A DNA stretch of 30,386 nt, from positions 1 through 30,386 of IMG/VR virus record IMGVR_UViG_3300032156_000056. The stretch is one strand, 5' to 3'. The notes under the pieces were generated by a model, which was not told the origin of the DNA, made no database searches, and saw only the letters and a list, made by a program, of their open reading frames with translations. Of the stretch, positions 6,428 through 13,246 are shown piece by piece. A program made the position numbers and the translations under genes. Source of the DNA: a virus. Positions within the stretch are counted from its first letter, which is position 1. The number at the start of each line of letters is the position of its first letter.

Positions 6428-7473
6428 GCGGAATCGTATCCCCACTTGATGTAGTTGTAAACGCTCGGCTCGTTCTCCGCCGCCTCCGGAATTTCGCGTT
6501 CTATCCAGACGCCGTAAATATATCCGGCGACGAGGGTTCCGATATTCAGACCCTCGCTCGATGCGATGCCGTTTGACCAGGCGACGCCGCCCGGCGCCGA
6601 GCCCTCGCCTGCTCCGGTCTTGTCCGTGAAATATCCGGCCGGCTGCGCCGAGGGCGCTTCTTTCGCGATCCGGATTCCCGGCACCGCGTCTACTGTGTCG
6701 GTCGCCGCGCCGGCCGCCGCGGTTGTTCCGCCCATCTCCCTGCCGGTGGCGGGGACGGTGAGGACGGTCGAAGTCCTCGACGAATAATAGACCTTCTCGC
6801 GGATGGTTCCACCGCTCGTCTTGATGAGCGCGAATCCGCTGTCCGGCCAGTCGCTAAAATCACCGCTCGATATTTCGATTGTCCCCGCGCCGGAAGCGCC
6901 GAGTTGCGCCACGTCCGAAACGCGCTGCGTGCCGAGGGTGCCTATCCATGCCTTGAGCACGGTAACGGACCCGGCGGAATCGTTCTTCAAACAGAAACAG
7001 CGATGTTCCAAATCCCCGGCGGCGGCCTCCGCGGAATCCACGTTGTCGAATCCGGGGAGGTTGTTGAGCAAGAGGACGAGCGTCATTGTCTCAGTGCCGG
7101 AGAGGTCTGATGCGGAAACGCGCGAGACAATGACGAATTTGTTGGCGTCGTCCCCGTCCGGGAACATCTTGGTCTCGCCGTTTGCGATGTTAACCGCGGC
7201 GCCGTAGGAGGAAGAACCGGGCGCCTTGTATCTCAGAGAGCCGGTGGTCGGCGCGTCAATGTAGGCCGTGCCCGCGCCGTTGTTGCCGGAAAATAGAACC
7301 ACTACAGCGTAGCCGCTGAATATACTCGACGGCGAATATCCTATCATGTTGACGAGCGAGGCCGCGCGGTATTTTCCGAGGGAAAGATTCGGGTCGGCCT
7401 GAGCGCCGCCGTCCGAAGCCGCGCCGGTCAGATAAGGCCGTATGGAATCGGGGCCTGTTTTTTGTTCTGCCAT
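6424..7473 (-). CDS. Tail protein, paralogue of the upstream gene (349 aa)
   Basis: This is a beta-rich structural protein of unrecognised family. It is clearly paralogous to the gene just upstream (7483-8514): both begin with GPD then YLTGAASDGGAQ and NLSLGKYR. Both also carry SAEAAAGD followed by RCFC(L/M)KN in the middle, WPDSGFA, and a C-terminal YGxWI(E/K)R segment. ATG 7473 has GGAGG about 6 nt upstream. The pair probably arose by tandem duplication and may form a mixed ring or alternate subunits at the tail tip. Their first 65 coding nucleotides of the conserved block remain nearly identical although the rest has diverged. Confidence 0.7.
   Translation of the reverse strand: MAEQKTGPDSIRPYLTGAASDGGAQADPNLSLGKYRAASLVNMIGYSPSSIFSGYAVVVLFSGNNGAGTAYIDAPTTGSLRYKAPGSSSYGAAVNIANGETKMFPDGDDANKFVIVSRVSASDLSGTETMTLVLLLNNLPGFDNVDSAEAAAGDLEHRCFCLKNDSAGSVTVLKAWIGTLGTQRVSDVAQLGASGAGTIEISSGDFSDWPDSGFALIKTSGGTIREKVYYSSRTSTVLTVPATGREMGGTTAAAGAATDTVDAVPGIRIAKEAPSAQPAGYFTDKTGAGEGSAPGGVAWSNGIASSEGLNIGTLVAGYIYGVWIEREIPEAAENEPSVYNYIKWGYDSA
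7370..7434. repeat. 65-nt block shared by the paralogues (copy 2; copy 1 at 8411-8475)
   Basis: Positions 7370-7434 and 8411-8475 match at 63 of 65 bases by eye, whereas the rest of the two genes is far more diverged. The block encodes the YLTGAASDGGAQ-NLSLGKY segment. Confidence 0.8.
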
Positions 7474-7482
7474 AAATTCCTC

Positions 7483-8514
7483 CTATGCGGCTGAAAAGCC
7501 GCACTTAATAAAATTCCGAATTGTTTTTTGATTTTTCATCGTCGGCGGCGCGAGGCGCTTAATCCAAATGCCGTAAATACCCTCATCCGGAAGAGACGGG
7601 AGAGTCGCGATATAAAGGCCGCTCCGCGCGGTTATACTAGTCACCCAAGTGACGGCCGCCGGCTCCGAGCCCTCGCCGTCGCCCGTCTTGTCCTGAAAAA
7701 CTCCCGGCGGAGAAGGCGACTCCCCACCAATCGCTATCCCCGGAACCGGAATGATGGAGTCGTCGGGCCTGCCCATGCTCGCCGTGGTGTCGAGCAGTCC
7801 GCGGCCTCCGGAGGGGACGTAGAGAATTTTATTCGTGCGCTCCCTGAAATAAACGATTTCTCGCAGCGAACCATCTGCGCGAATGATTCGCGCGAATCCT
7901 GAATCAGGCCAGCTGGACAGGTCGAAGCGGTATATTTCTATTTCTCCGGCGCCATCATCCGGAAGTTGCCCCTCGCTTGGCACCCGCGCATATCCGAGCG
8001 GGCCGAGCCAAAGGCAAATGTTTGCAAGGGTGTTCGCGCCTTCGTTTTTCATGCAGAAACAACGATATTCGGCGTCGCCCGCGGCGGCCTCCGCCGAGGA
8101 TACCTCGTCGAGCGCTATAACATTATTCGCGTCTTCGGTCAGAGTAACAGTTACCACGGCGGAGGTGTCGCCGAGGCGCTGAATGCGGATGTATTTGTCG
8201 CGGCCGGATGCGGCATAGAGAACCTTCACCGCGCCGGAAACATAAACCCACGGCCCGTAATCGTCCTCGCCCGGGGCCTTCCAGCGGAAGTTGCGAAAAC
8301 TCTGTTGAACGTATCCCGTTCCCGTGCCATTTGCGCCGGCGGTAAATGAAATGAGAAAATTTTCAGTCGTATAATCGGCGTTGAGTTGGAGAACCTCAGT
8401 GCTCGAGCGATATTTTCCGAGGGAAAGATTCGGGTCGGTCTGCGCGCCGCCGTCCGAAGCCGCGCCGGTCAGATAGAATCGCAGGGCATCAGGTCCTTTT
8501 TGAATCTCGAACAT
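7483..8514 (-). CDS. Tail protein, paralogue of the downstream gene (343 aa)
   Basis: This is the first member of the tandem pair. It has the same architecture as 6424-7473: an N-terminal conserved block with YLTGAASDGGAQ, a central SAEAAAGDAEYRCFC segment, an EIEIYRFDLSSWPDSGFA stretch, and a C-terminal YGIWIKR. Two ATG codons stand in tandem. I use 8514, which has GGAGG 4 nt upstream; 8517 is the alternative. It shares bases with the stop of the FN3-like gene. Long beta-strand-rich segments and no membrane segment suit a virion component. The exact role is unknown. Confidence 0.7.
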   Translation of the reverse strand: MFEIQKGPDALRFYLTGAASDGGAQTDPNLSLGKYRSSTEVLQLNADYTTENFLISFTAGANGTGTGYVQQSFRNFRWKAPGEDDYGPWVYVSGAVKVLYAASGRDKYIRIQRLGDTSAVVTVTLTEDANNVIALDEVSSAEAAAGDAEYRCFCMKNEGANTLANICLWLGPLGYARVPSEGQLPDDGAGEIEIYRFDLSSWPDSGFARIIRADGSLREIVYFRERTNKILYVPSGGRGLLDTTASMGRPDDSIIPVPGIAIGGESPSPPGVFQDKTGDGEGSEPAAVTWVTSITARSGLYIATLPSLPDEGIYGIWIKRLAPPTMKNQKTIRNFIKCGFSAA

Positions 8515-9056
8515 CATGCCTCCGAGATTGTTATTTTATAGGTGTCCGCGTTGAATGAATACTTTACGTCGGGGATGTCAGGATGTCTGACCATGAGCGC
8601 CGAATATTCGTTGAGCGTCGAGGAATTCCCGTTTGTTCCGACGGCGGTAACGCGGAGTTTGTGGACGACGCAGTCGGCGAGTTTTTCCGTTTGATATTTG
8701 AAATTCGAACGGCCATCGTCATAGAAGCGCGCAATCTCGACCCAGGCGCTGTCCACGTATTGCTCGACCTTATAATAGTCCGTTCCCGTCGAGCAAGCCC
8801 ATTCGAGCGTGAAATATGGAGGGAAGACCTCGAACGTTTCGCCCATGTCCGCCGTGAATACGGAGACGACCGCCTGGCCGCCATATTCAAGGGGGAGAAC
8901 GTATTCGGTCGCCTGCGTGATTGCCGCGCGGTAACCATTGACATAGACGTAATAGATTGTGCCGGCGCCCTCGTCGTCCCAGGAAATGAGCCACGAGTTC
9001 TCATCCATCTGTTGCGGCTCGTTCATGGAGACGGGATATTCGTATTCAGTCGTCAT
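8514..9056 (-). CDS. FN3/Ig-like tail protein (180 aa)
   Basis: Two beta-sandwich units follow one another. The first (residues about 15-75) has TIYYVYVNGYRAAIT with alternating hydrophobics. The second (about 78-155) has FTLEWACSTGTDYYKVEQY, then WVEIARF and HKLRVTAVGTNGNSS, the classic strand pattern of a fibronectin type III domain. ATG 9056 shares bases with the preceding stop (TAATG). FN3-like proteins are common on phage tails and capsids, where they may bind host surface polymers weakly. A virion decoration or tip role is inferred. Confidence 0.65.
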   Translation of the reverse strand: MTTEYEYPVSMNEPQQMDENSWLISWDDEGAGTIYYVYVNGYRAAITQATEYVLPLEYGGQAVVSVFTADMGETFEVFPPYFTLEWACSTGTDYYKVEQYVDSAWVEIARFYDDGRSNFKYQTEKLADCVVHKLRVTAVGTNGNSSTLNEYSALMVRHPDIPDVKYSFNADTYKITISEA

Positions 9057-9448
9057 TATGCAATCTCCGTTGACTGGACAGTAATGTCGAATATGAGCAG
9101 ATATTTCTTGTTGGTCGAGACGCCGCCGGTTGCGGTTTCCACTTTCATTGGCAGGCGGCGGCGCACTTCAAGTATACCCACGTTCGTGAATGATTGCCCG
9201 TGGTCGTCATATATTGTCTGGAGAGTTCCTTCGAGCGCCTTCAAGTTCGTCATCCACGTTACGGTTGCCGCGGCGTCGTCCGCGTCCACGCTCGCCTCGA
9301 TGACGACCGGCTCCGCGCGTTTGCCTTCTTTTTTGTAGCCGACGCCGTCAACGCCCGGGCGCGTTATTTCCGAGAGGCGTTCGCCCATCGGATTCGCCGG
9401 CCATTTAACGGAAATGAACTGGTAGGTGCCGATTTTAGAGGCGGTCAT
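9056..9448 (-). CDS. Tail protein downstream of tape measure (130 aa)
   Basis: This is a compact beta-rich protein. It opens with MTASKIGTYQFISVKWP and has NPMGERLSEITRPGVDG, a pattern that resembles the N-terminal part of tail proteins related to the DNA-circularisation or baseplate adaptor families. ATG 9448 has AGGAA about 7 nt upstream. It is the first gene after the tape measure and its stop overlaps the FN3-like start. In siphoviruses this place is usually taken by the distal tail or adaptor protein. The family match is weak, so treat it as positional. Confidence 0.55.
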   Translation of the reverse strand: MTASKIGTYQFISVKWPANPMGERLSEITRPGVDGVGYKKEGKRAEPVVIEASVDADDAAATVTWMTNLKALEGTLQTIYDDHGQSFTNVGILEVRRRLPMKVETATGGVSTNKKYLLIFDITVQSTEIA

Positions 9449-9475
9449 AATAAATTCCTGAATTCAATAAATTTT

Positions 9476-10840
9476 TCATTCTAATCCTGAGTTAATATCA
9501 ATGATATTTCGGGGTTTAAGTTCGTTGGATTTGTTTAACGTATCGGTCAATTCTTTTGTTGCTTTGGCATTTTCTTTCAAAATTTCTTTTAATTCGAAAA
9601 ATTCCAATTTTTTTTCAGCCATTTTTTCCGCTTCTTCCGGAGGATAGGATTCCATCCAATAAATATTTTTCAAGCCCTGTTTCGCTTTTTCTCTCGGAGA
9701 AATCGTTTCGCCTTTGCCCCAAAGATCGATGTCGCTAAGTTGTTCATGTATCATTGCGCCGAATTTTTCTGGCCCAGACAATCTAGATTCCGCCGCCAAC
9801 CATTCTTTTTCAACTAAATTTTTATATTTTTCTTTGGTCAATTCTTTTTGCCCAAAAACTTCCGCCATCCTTATATCTGATTGAACCTTGACCGCTTGAA
9901 TCCCGAGCATATCCCTATAAGGCGATTCTCCTATAACTCCGGAAACGCCCTCTTGAAAAATATTTTCGGCCCTCGCTCTCCGAAGTTCTTGCGCGATTTC
10001 CTTCGGTCTGCCGGTCAGCAACTTTTCGAATTTCGCGCGATTATTTATTTCGGACAATGAACTTACTTGCCCCCCCTCTTGAAGTTGCGAAAGCAAGAGT
10101 CCCATCGTTTCGTCAAATGTGCCTATTCCGGCGCCTGTTATTTCCCCTATTGCTTTCCAGCCGGATTTTTCCATTTTAGTTCCAAATTTTCCGGAACGGC
10201 TGATTATGACGCGAGCCGTGTCCATGACATCCCCAACCGACATCGTAGGATTCAATTTCCTTACCCAGCCGGCTGTTTCGGCGTATTGAGTCGTCACGTC
10301 AATGTCTTGAGAACCGATATCGAATACGCGCGCTTTCGCGGCTTCCCCTGTAAGTTCTTTTATTACCCCGGGCGCCGCTTCCGGCAAAACTCCGCGGATA
10401 GTTTGGCGAACCTGAGTCGCTTCGGTCGGAGAAATATATGGAATCTTTTTTGAAATGTCGAACATTTCTTTTTCTATTTTTTTAATATCCGCCAAATCGG
10501 CGGTTGTCGCCAAGCTTTTTAATATATAACCATGAAATTCCTCAAATACTTTCTTCCCATCCTCAACTTCTCCTTTCCATTTTCTATAGGCCTCGCGGAC
10601 AATTCCTATGCCCGCCGCTATGCTTCCCACGCCGGTTAACATCCCCGCTACCTTCATAAATCCCTGCGTCATCTTTTCGGCATCCATCACATTCTCGGAA
10701 GCCGTCTGTTTGCTTTCGCGGGCGGTTTTTTTCAGGCCGCCGATGACCTCTTCCTGCTTCGATATGACCTGCTCATATTTACGCAGGAGGTCGGCCGCAT
10801 CGCCGGACATAGTAATTTTTACCGCGTCCTGTTCCCCCAT
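9476..10840 (-). CDS. Tape measure protein (454 aa)
   Basis: This protein sets tail length and is ejected with the DNA. Residues 1-60 are helical and charged (AADLLRKYEQVISKQEEVIG), typical of the start of tape measure proteins. A hydrophobic Gly-rich segment follows (MKVAGMLTGVGSIAAGIGIV, about 62-81), a likely membrane-inserting part. The remainder is almost wholly helical with Lys/Glu-rich coiled-coil character. Using the general relation of about 0.15 nm per residue, the tail would be near 70 nm, short for a siphovirus. ATG 10840 follows the upstream stop directly. The gene is noticeably more AT-rich than its neighbours, especially at the 3' end. Confidence 0.8.
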   Translation of the reverse strand: MGEQDAVKITMSGDAADLLRKYEQVISKQEEVIGGLKKTARESKQTASENVMDAEKMTQGFMKVAGMLTGVGSIAAGIGIVREAYRKWKGEVEDGKKVFEEFHGYILKSLATTADLADIKKIEKEMFDISKKIPYISPTEATQVRQTIRGVLPEAAPGVIKELTGEAAKARVFDIGSQDIDVTTQYAETAGWVRKLNPTMSVGDVMDTARVIISRSGKFGTKMEKSGWKAIGEITGAGIGTFDETMGLLLSQLQEGGQVSSLSEINNRAKFEKLLTGRPKEIAQELRRARAENIFQEGVSGVIGESPYRDMLGIQAVKVQSDIRMAEVFGQKELTKEKYKNLVEKEWLAAESRLSGPEKFGAMIHEQLSDIDLWGKGETISPREKAKQGLKNIYWMESYPPEEAEKMAEKKLEFFELKEILKENAKATKELTDTLNKSNELKPRNIIDINSGLE

Positions 10841-10841
10841 G

Positions 10842-11411
10842 TTATGCCGTCACTTTCCGCCGCCGCCGGCCGCCTGATTTTTTCATTTCGGAAACAATTT
10901 CTTCCTTCACGAGTTTGACAAGATGTTCTTTTTCTTGATCGTTTATCGCGGATATCATTTCCTGAAACGACTTTTTGGATTCCGGACTGTAGCCCGCCGT
11001 CGAATACACCATCTTCTGCGCATGCTTGAAACTGACTTTTTTCAATTTCATAATTACAAACGTCTGTTCGCGCAGATATTGAGCCGTATATTGCGGAGGC
11101 CGGCCGTATTTCAGGGAGAGTTCGACGGTCGCGCTGTGGCGTTTGCCGGTAATCTTGTAACGACCGGCGTGAAGAATGCGGTCCCGCAGCGCGCCGGTGA
11201 TAACTAGAGGAAGCCCGCCTTTGCGTTTGCGCTTCTTATAGACATCCGGATACCGCACATATGCGCCCCTCGTGAAATGGATACTCGCATATTTCTTGTG
11301 CCAATATTCAAGGGCCTGCTTGATGGCTTTTTTTATGACTCCAAGGGCGCGTTCGCGCTCCATCTTTTCAAATATTCCGGTTTCCTTAACGTCGAATTGC
11401 ATTGGAAACAT
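10842..11411 (-). CDS. Tail completion protein, HK97 gp10/Mu G/lambda Z-like (189 aa)
   Basis: This is a basic protein with an N-terminal helix, a central VYKKRKRKGGLPLVITGALRD segment in which a Lys-rich loop precedes a TGAL motif, then a beta region with LKYGRPPQYTAQYLRE. The pattern 'basic loop, TGxLRxxI, SxxxYAxxxxxG' is that of the phage virion-morphogenesis/HK97 gp10 group, which joins tail to head. The C-terminus ends in a run of Arg/Lys. ATG 11411 is chosen for its strong GAGGAG site. A 14-codon longer frame begins at 11453. In most phages this gene lies before the tube gene; here it stands between the chaperone and tape measure. Confidence 0.6.
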   Translation of the reverse strand: MFPMQFDVKETGIFEKMERERALGVIKKAIKQALEYWHKKYASIHFTRGAYVRYPDVYKKRKRKGGLPLVITGALRDRILHAGRYKITGKRHSATVELSLKYGRPPQYTAQYLREQTFVIMKLKKVSFKHAQKMVYSTAGYSPESKKSFQEMISAINDQEKEHLVKLVKEEIVSEMKKSGGRRRRKVTA

Positions 11412-11482
11412 CAACGTCTCCTCTTTTGGAGATATCCGCACTCCTCGCGCCATAACAACATCATCAGTTGGTCAATATTCAT
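11411..11482 (-). CDS. Tiny ORF before the completion protein (23 aa)
   Basis: ATG 11482 has CGGAG about 7 nt upstream, and the frame ends with a TGA sharing its A with ATG 11411. The peptide (MNIDQLMMLLWREECGYLQK start) is hydrophobic then basic. It may be a real small protein, a coupling peptide, or the leftover second half of a tail assembly chaperone (a lambda T equivalent). It is too short to judge by composition. Confidence 0.35.
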   Translation of the reverse strand: MNIDQLMMLLWREECGYLQKRRR

Positions 11483-11534
11483 AACTATCTCCGAGCCATT
11501 TCAAATCAGCGAACGTCGGAAAATAATCAGGCAT
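11472..11534 (-). CDS. Tiny ORF overlapping the chaperone stop (20 aa)
   Basis: ATG 11534 overlaps the TGA of the chaperone-like gene (TGATG). The peptide is MPDYFPTFADLKWLGDSYEY. The same frame is open backwards to the A10 run at 11597-11606, so a -1 shift there would append 41 residues that end with this peptide. It may be translated by re-initiation, by frameshift, or not at all. Confidence 0.35.
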   Translation of the reverse strand: MPDYFPTFADLKWLGDSYEY

Positions 11535-12310
11535 CAACCCCGCCCTCCATCGGAGGAAGTTGAGCCACCGGGGATGGCAGAGCGTTCTCCGTCCGCTTTT
11601 TTTTTTGCCGCCGCCTCCATTTCGAGAAGCACCGCGCTGATTGCGGGCATGTCAATCAACGCGCCGAGAATCGAAATAAGATTATCCGTGCCGAGAATTC
11701 CCAGAAGATTCGCCTCGTCTTTTCCGAGCCGGTAATTCAGACCGAGCGCCTGCAAGGCGATCTCCATCTGTTCCGAATAATTGAGATAGACATGCTTCTC
11801 TTTCGGTTCTTCGCCCCGCGGAACCGAGTCGTTCCAGAAATCCCGCCAGACCCGTTCGGCGTCGGCCCAGAGCCGCGCGTATTTCTCCCCGACCCGCGCG
11901 AGAACCTTGCCCTCCGGCCCGAATATAAGGGACTGCGGCAGGCGCGTCCCCTCCGGGAAAGCCCGCGCAATCGGGACCAGCCATTCGCCGCCGTCGCCGA
12001 GAATAACCGGATGCCCGCCGATGGAGTCCTCCCGTTCGAGGTCTTTCGGTCCGGGGCGGTTTGCGTTCTCCGCGCCGACCCAATATTTTCCGCAGAGCGA
12101 TTGAGCCCAAGTTTGCTTTTCCGGATAATAACCGATACTCGCGCCTACTCCGCTGCGCGCGATGACTACCCCGCCGATTCCATCCGGCCCGGTATTCACT
12201 CCGCAGCATCCGAGATTGTCCATCGAGACGATTCCATCGAGCCCCGCTTCGTCGATGTCCTTCGCTAAAATCCCTTTTTTCTCCGGGAAATAATAAAGAA
12301 AACCCGTCAT
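11534..12310 (-). CDS. Probable tail assembly chaperone (G-like), possible recoding at A10
   Basis: It lies between the tail tube and the tape measure region, the place of the tail assembly chaperones that coat the tape measure before tube polymerisation. The family is not recognisable by sequence. The first 60 residues are Gly-rich (MTGFLYYFPEKKGILAKDID start), the middle has the helix KYARLWADAERVWRDFWND, and a helical C-terminal part includes MEIALQALGL. The start is placed at 12310 because AGGAG is about 9 nt upstream; 12319 would leave no spacing. Near the 3' end a run of ten As (11597-11606) precedes a low-complexity Gly/Ser tail in frame. Both alternative frames stay open past it, which is unusual and typical of a programmed slip or a homopolymer error. 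Confidence 0.55.
   Translation of the reverse strand: MTGFLYYFPEKKGILAKDIDEAGLDGIVSMDNLGCCGVNTGPDGIGGVVIARSGVGASIGYYPEKQTWAQSLCGKYWVGAENANRPGPKDLEREDSIGGHPVILGDGGEWLVPIARAFPEGTRLPQSLIFGPEGKVLARVGEKYARLWADAERVWRDFWNDSVPRGEEPKEKHVYLNYSEQMEIALQALGLNYRLGKDEANLLGILGTDNLISILGALIDMPAISAVLLEMEAAAKKKADGERSAIPGGSTSSDGGRG
11597..11606 (-). promoter_or_regulatory. A10 slippage run in the chaperone-like gene
   Basis: Ten consecutive As on the minus strand lie 20 codons before the stop. In-frame reading gives a Gly/Ser-rich tail. One A fewer gives a 22-residue tail (RTENALPSPVAQLPPMEGG then VDA and stop). One A more gives a 41-residue tail ending in the MPDYF peptide. Runs of this length promote both ribosomal and RNA polymerase slippage. 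Confidence 0.5.
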
Positions 12311-12322
12311 GTTTTTCATCTC

Positions 12323-13228
12323 CTACTCTATTTTGACGGCGGTTCCGATTACCAGCGGCGCGTTCGTGCCGTCGTAAATCGGCGTTATCCGGACGTTCAT
12401 GTCCGCCACCGCCCCGTCTCCGCCGCCGGCTGACTCAAGCGAGATACGTCCGTCGTCTACCGTGAACGAGATGTGCTCGGAAACATTATCCGCCGCGCGG
12501 GAGCCGAGCTTGTCCATCTTGCGCAGATACACGACGGAATTCGTCGCGGTCTGCTTATTTCCAAGTATGCCTAGCGTCTGAAGAAGTTCCATGTCCGTGC
12601 ACCTGAACGTAATCGAGGGCTGGACGCGCATGATTGCGGCGAACTTCGGCCAGACGTGCCCGTCCTCGAACTGAACAACCGGCTGAATGCCAAAATCAAC
12701 TTGAACGTCCTGAACGCCCGTGAACGGCGTGCCGTTGATGGAAATGGGACCGCATACGAAACCTAGGTCGGCGAGCGGCGTCCCGGCAAGGGCCTTCTGT
12801 TTCTCGAACTTCACCGGGTCATTCGTGCCGTTGTAAGTTGCTATCACGTCGAGATTGATGTTCGCCGGGCGGTCCATCCCCGCGGATATCGTGCGCGGTA
12901 TGACGATGCCCTCGGAGACGGTCATCTTGACGTGCTGGGTGCTCCCGAGCCGCGTTCCGCCCTCCTGCAACTGCTGGAAGTAGGCGAGAACGCTCGGGTT
13001 TATCTTGAGTCCGGTGATGCCGATTGCGGCGAGAATCGTCGAGAGTTTCGTCGAAGAGAATGACAAGGCCGGCGCCTGGCTGCCGACGCCGACGAATTGG
13101 TTATAGACCAAACCGCCCGCGTTCTGCAGAACTTCATTTGCCGCGGCGTTTACCCGGAAATCAGTTACCTGGTCAATCCACGGGGTGTTCGTATTGACGT
13201 TGACGCCGAAAATCGTAAATGCTTTCAT
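12323..13228 (-). CDS. Major tail tube protein (301 aa)
   Basis: This forms the tube of stacked rings around the tape measure. The sequence is beta-rich throughout with few charged clusters. The N-terminus is MKAFTIFGVNVNTNTPWIDQ; mid segments such as DVQVDFGIQPVVQFEDGHVW and PSITFRCTDMELLQTLG are typical of tube proteins, where a central beta-sandwich packs around the ring. The C-terminus holds a further strand set (MNVRITPIYDGT). ATG 13228 has AAGGAG about 8 nt upstream. Placement after a terminator-like gene and before the chaperone gives strong support. It is larger than gpV of lambda (246 aa). Confidence 0.7.
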   Translation of the reverse strand: MKAFTIFGVNVNTNTPWIDQVTDFRVNAAANEVLQNAGGLVYNQFVGVGSQAPALSFSSTKLSTILAAIGITGLKINPSVLAYFQQLQEGGTRLGSTQHVKMTVSEGIVIPRTISAGMDRPANINLDVIATYNGTNDPVKFEKQKALAGTPLADLGFVCGPISINGTPFTGVQDVQVDFGIQPVVQFEDGHVWPKFAAIMRVQPSITFRCTDMELLQTLGILGNKQTATNSVVYLRKMDKLGSRAADNVSEHISFTVDDGRISLESAGGGDGAVADMNVRITPIYDGTNAPLVIGTAVKIE

Positions 13229-13246
13229 TTCAAATCTCCTTCTTTT

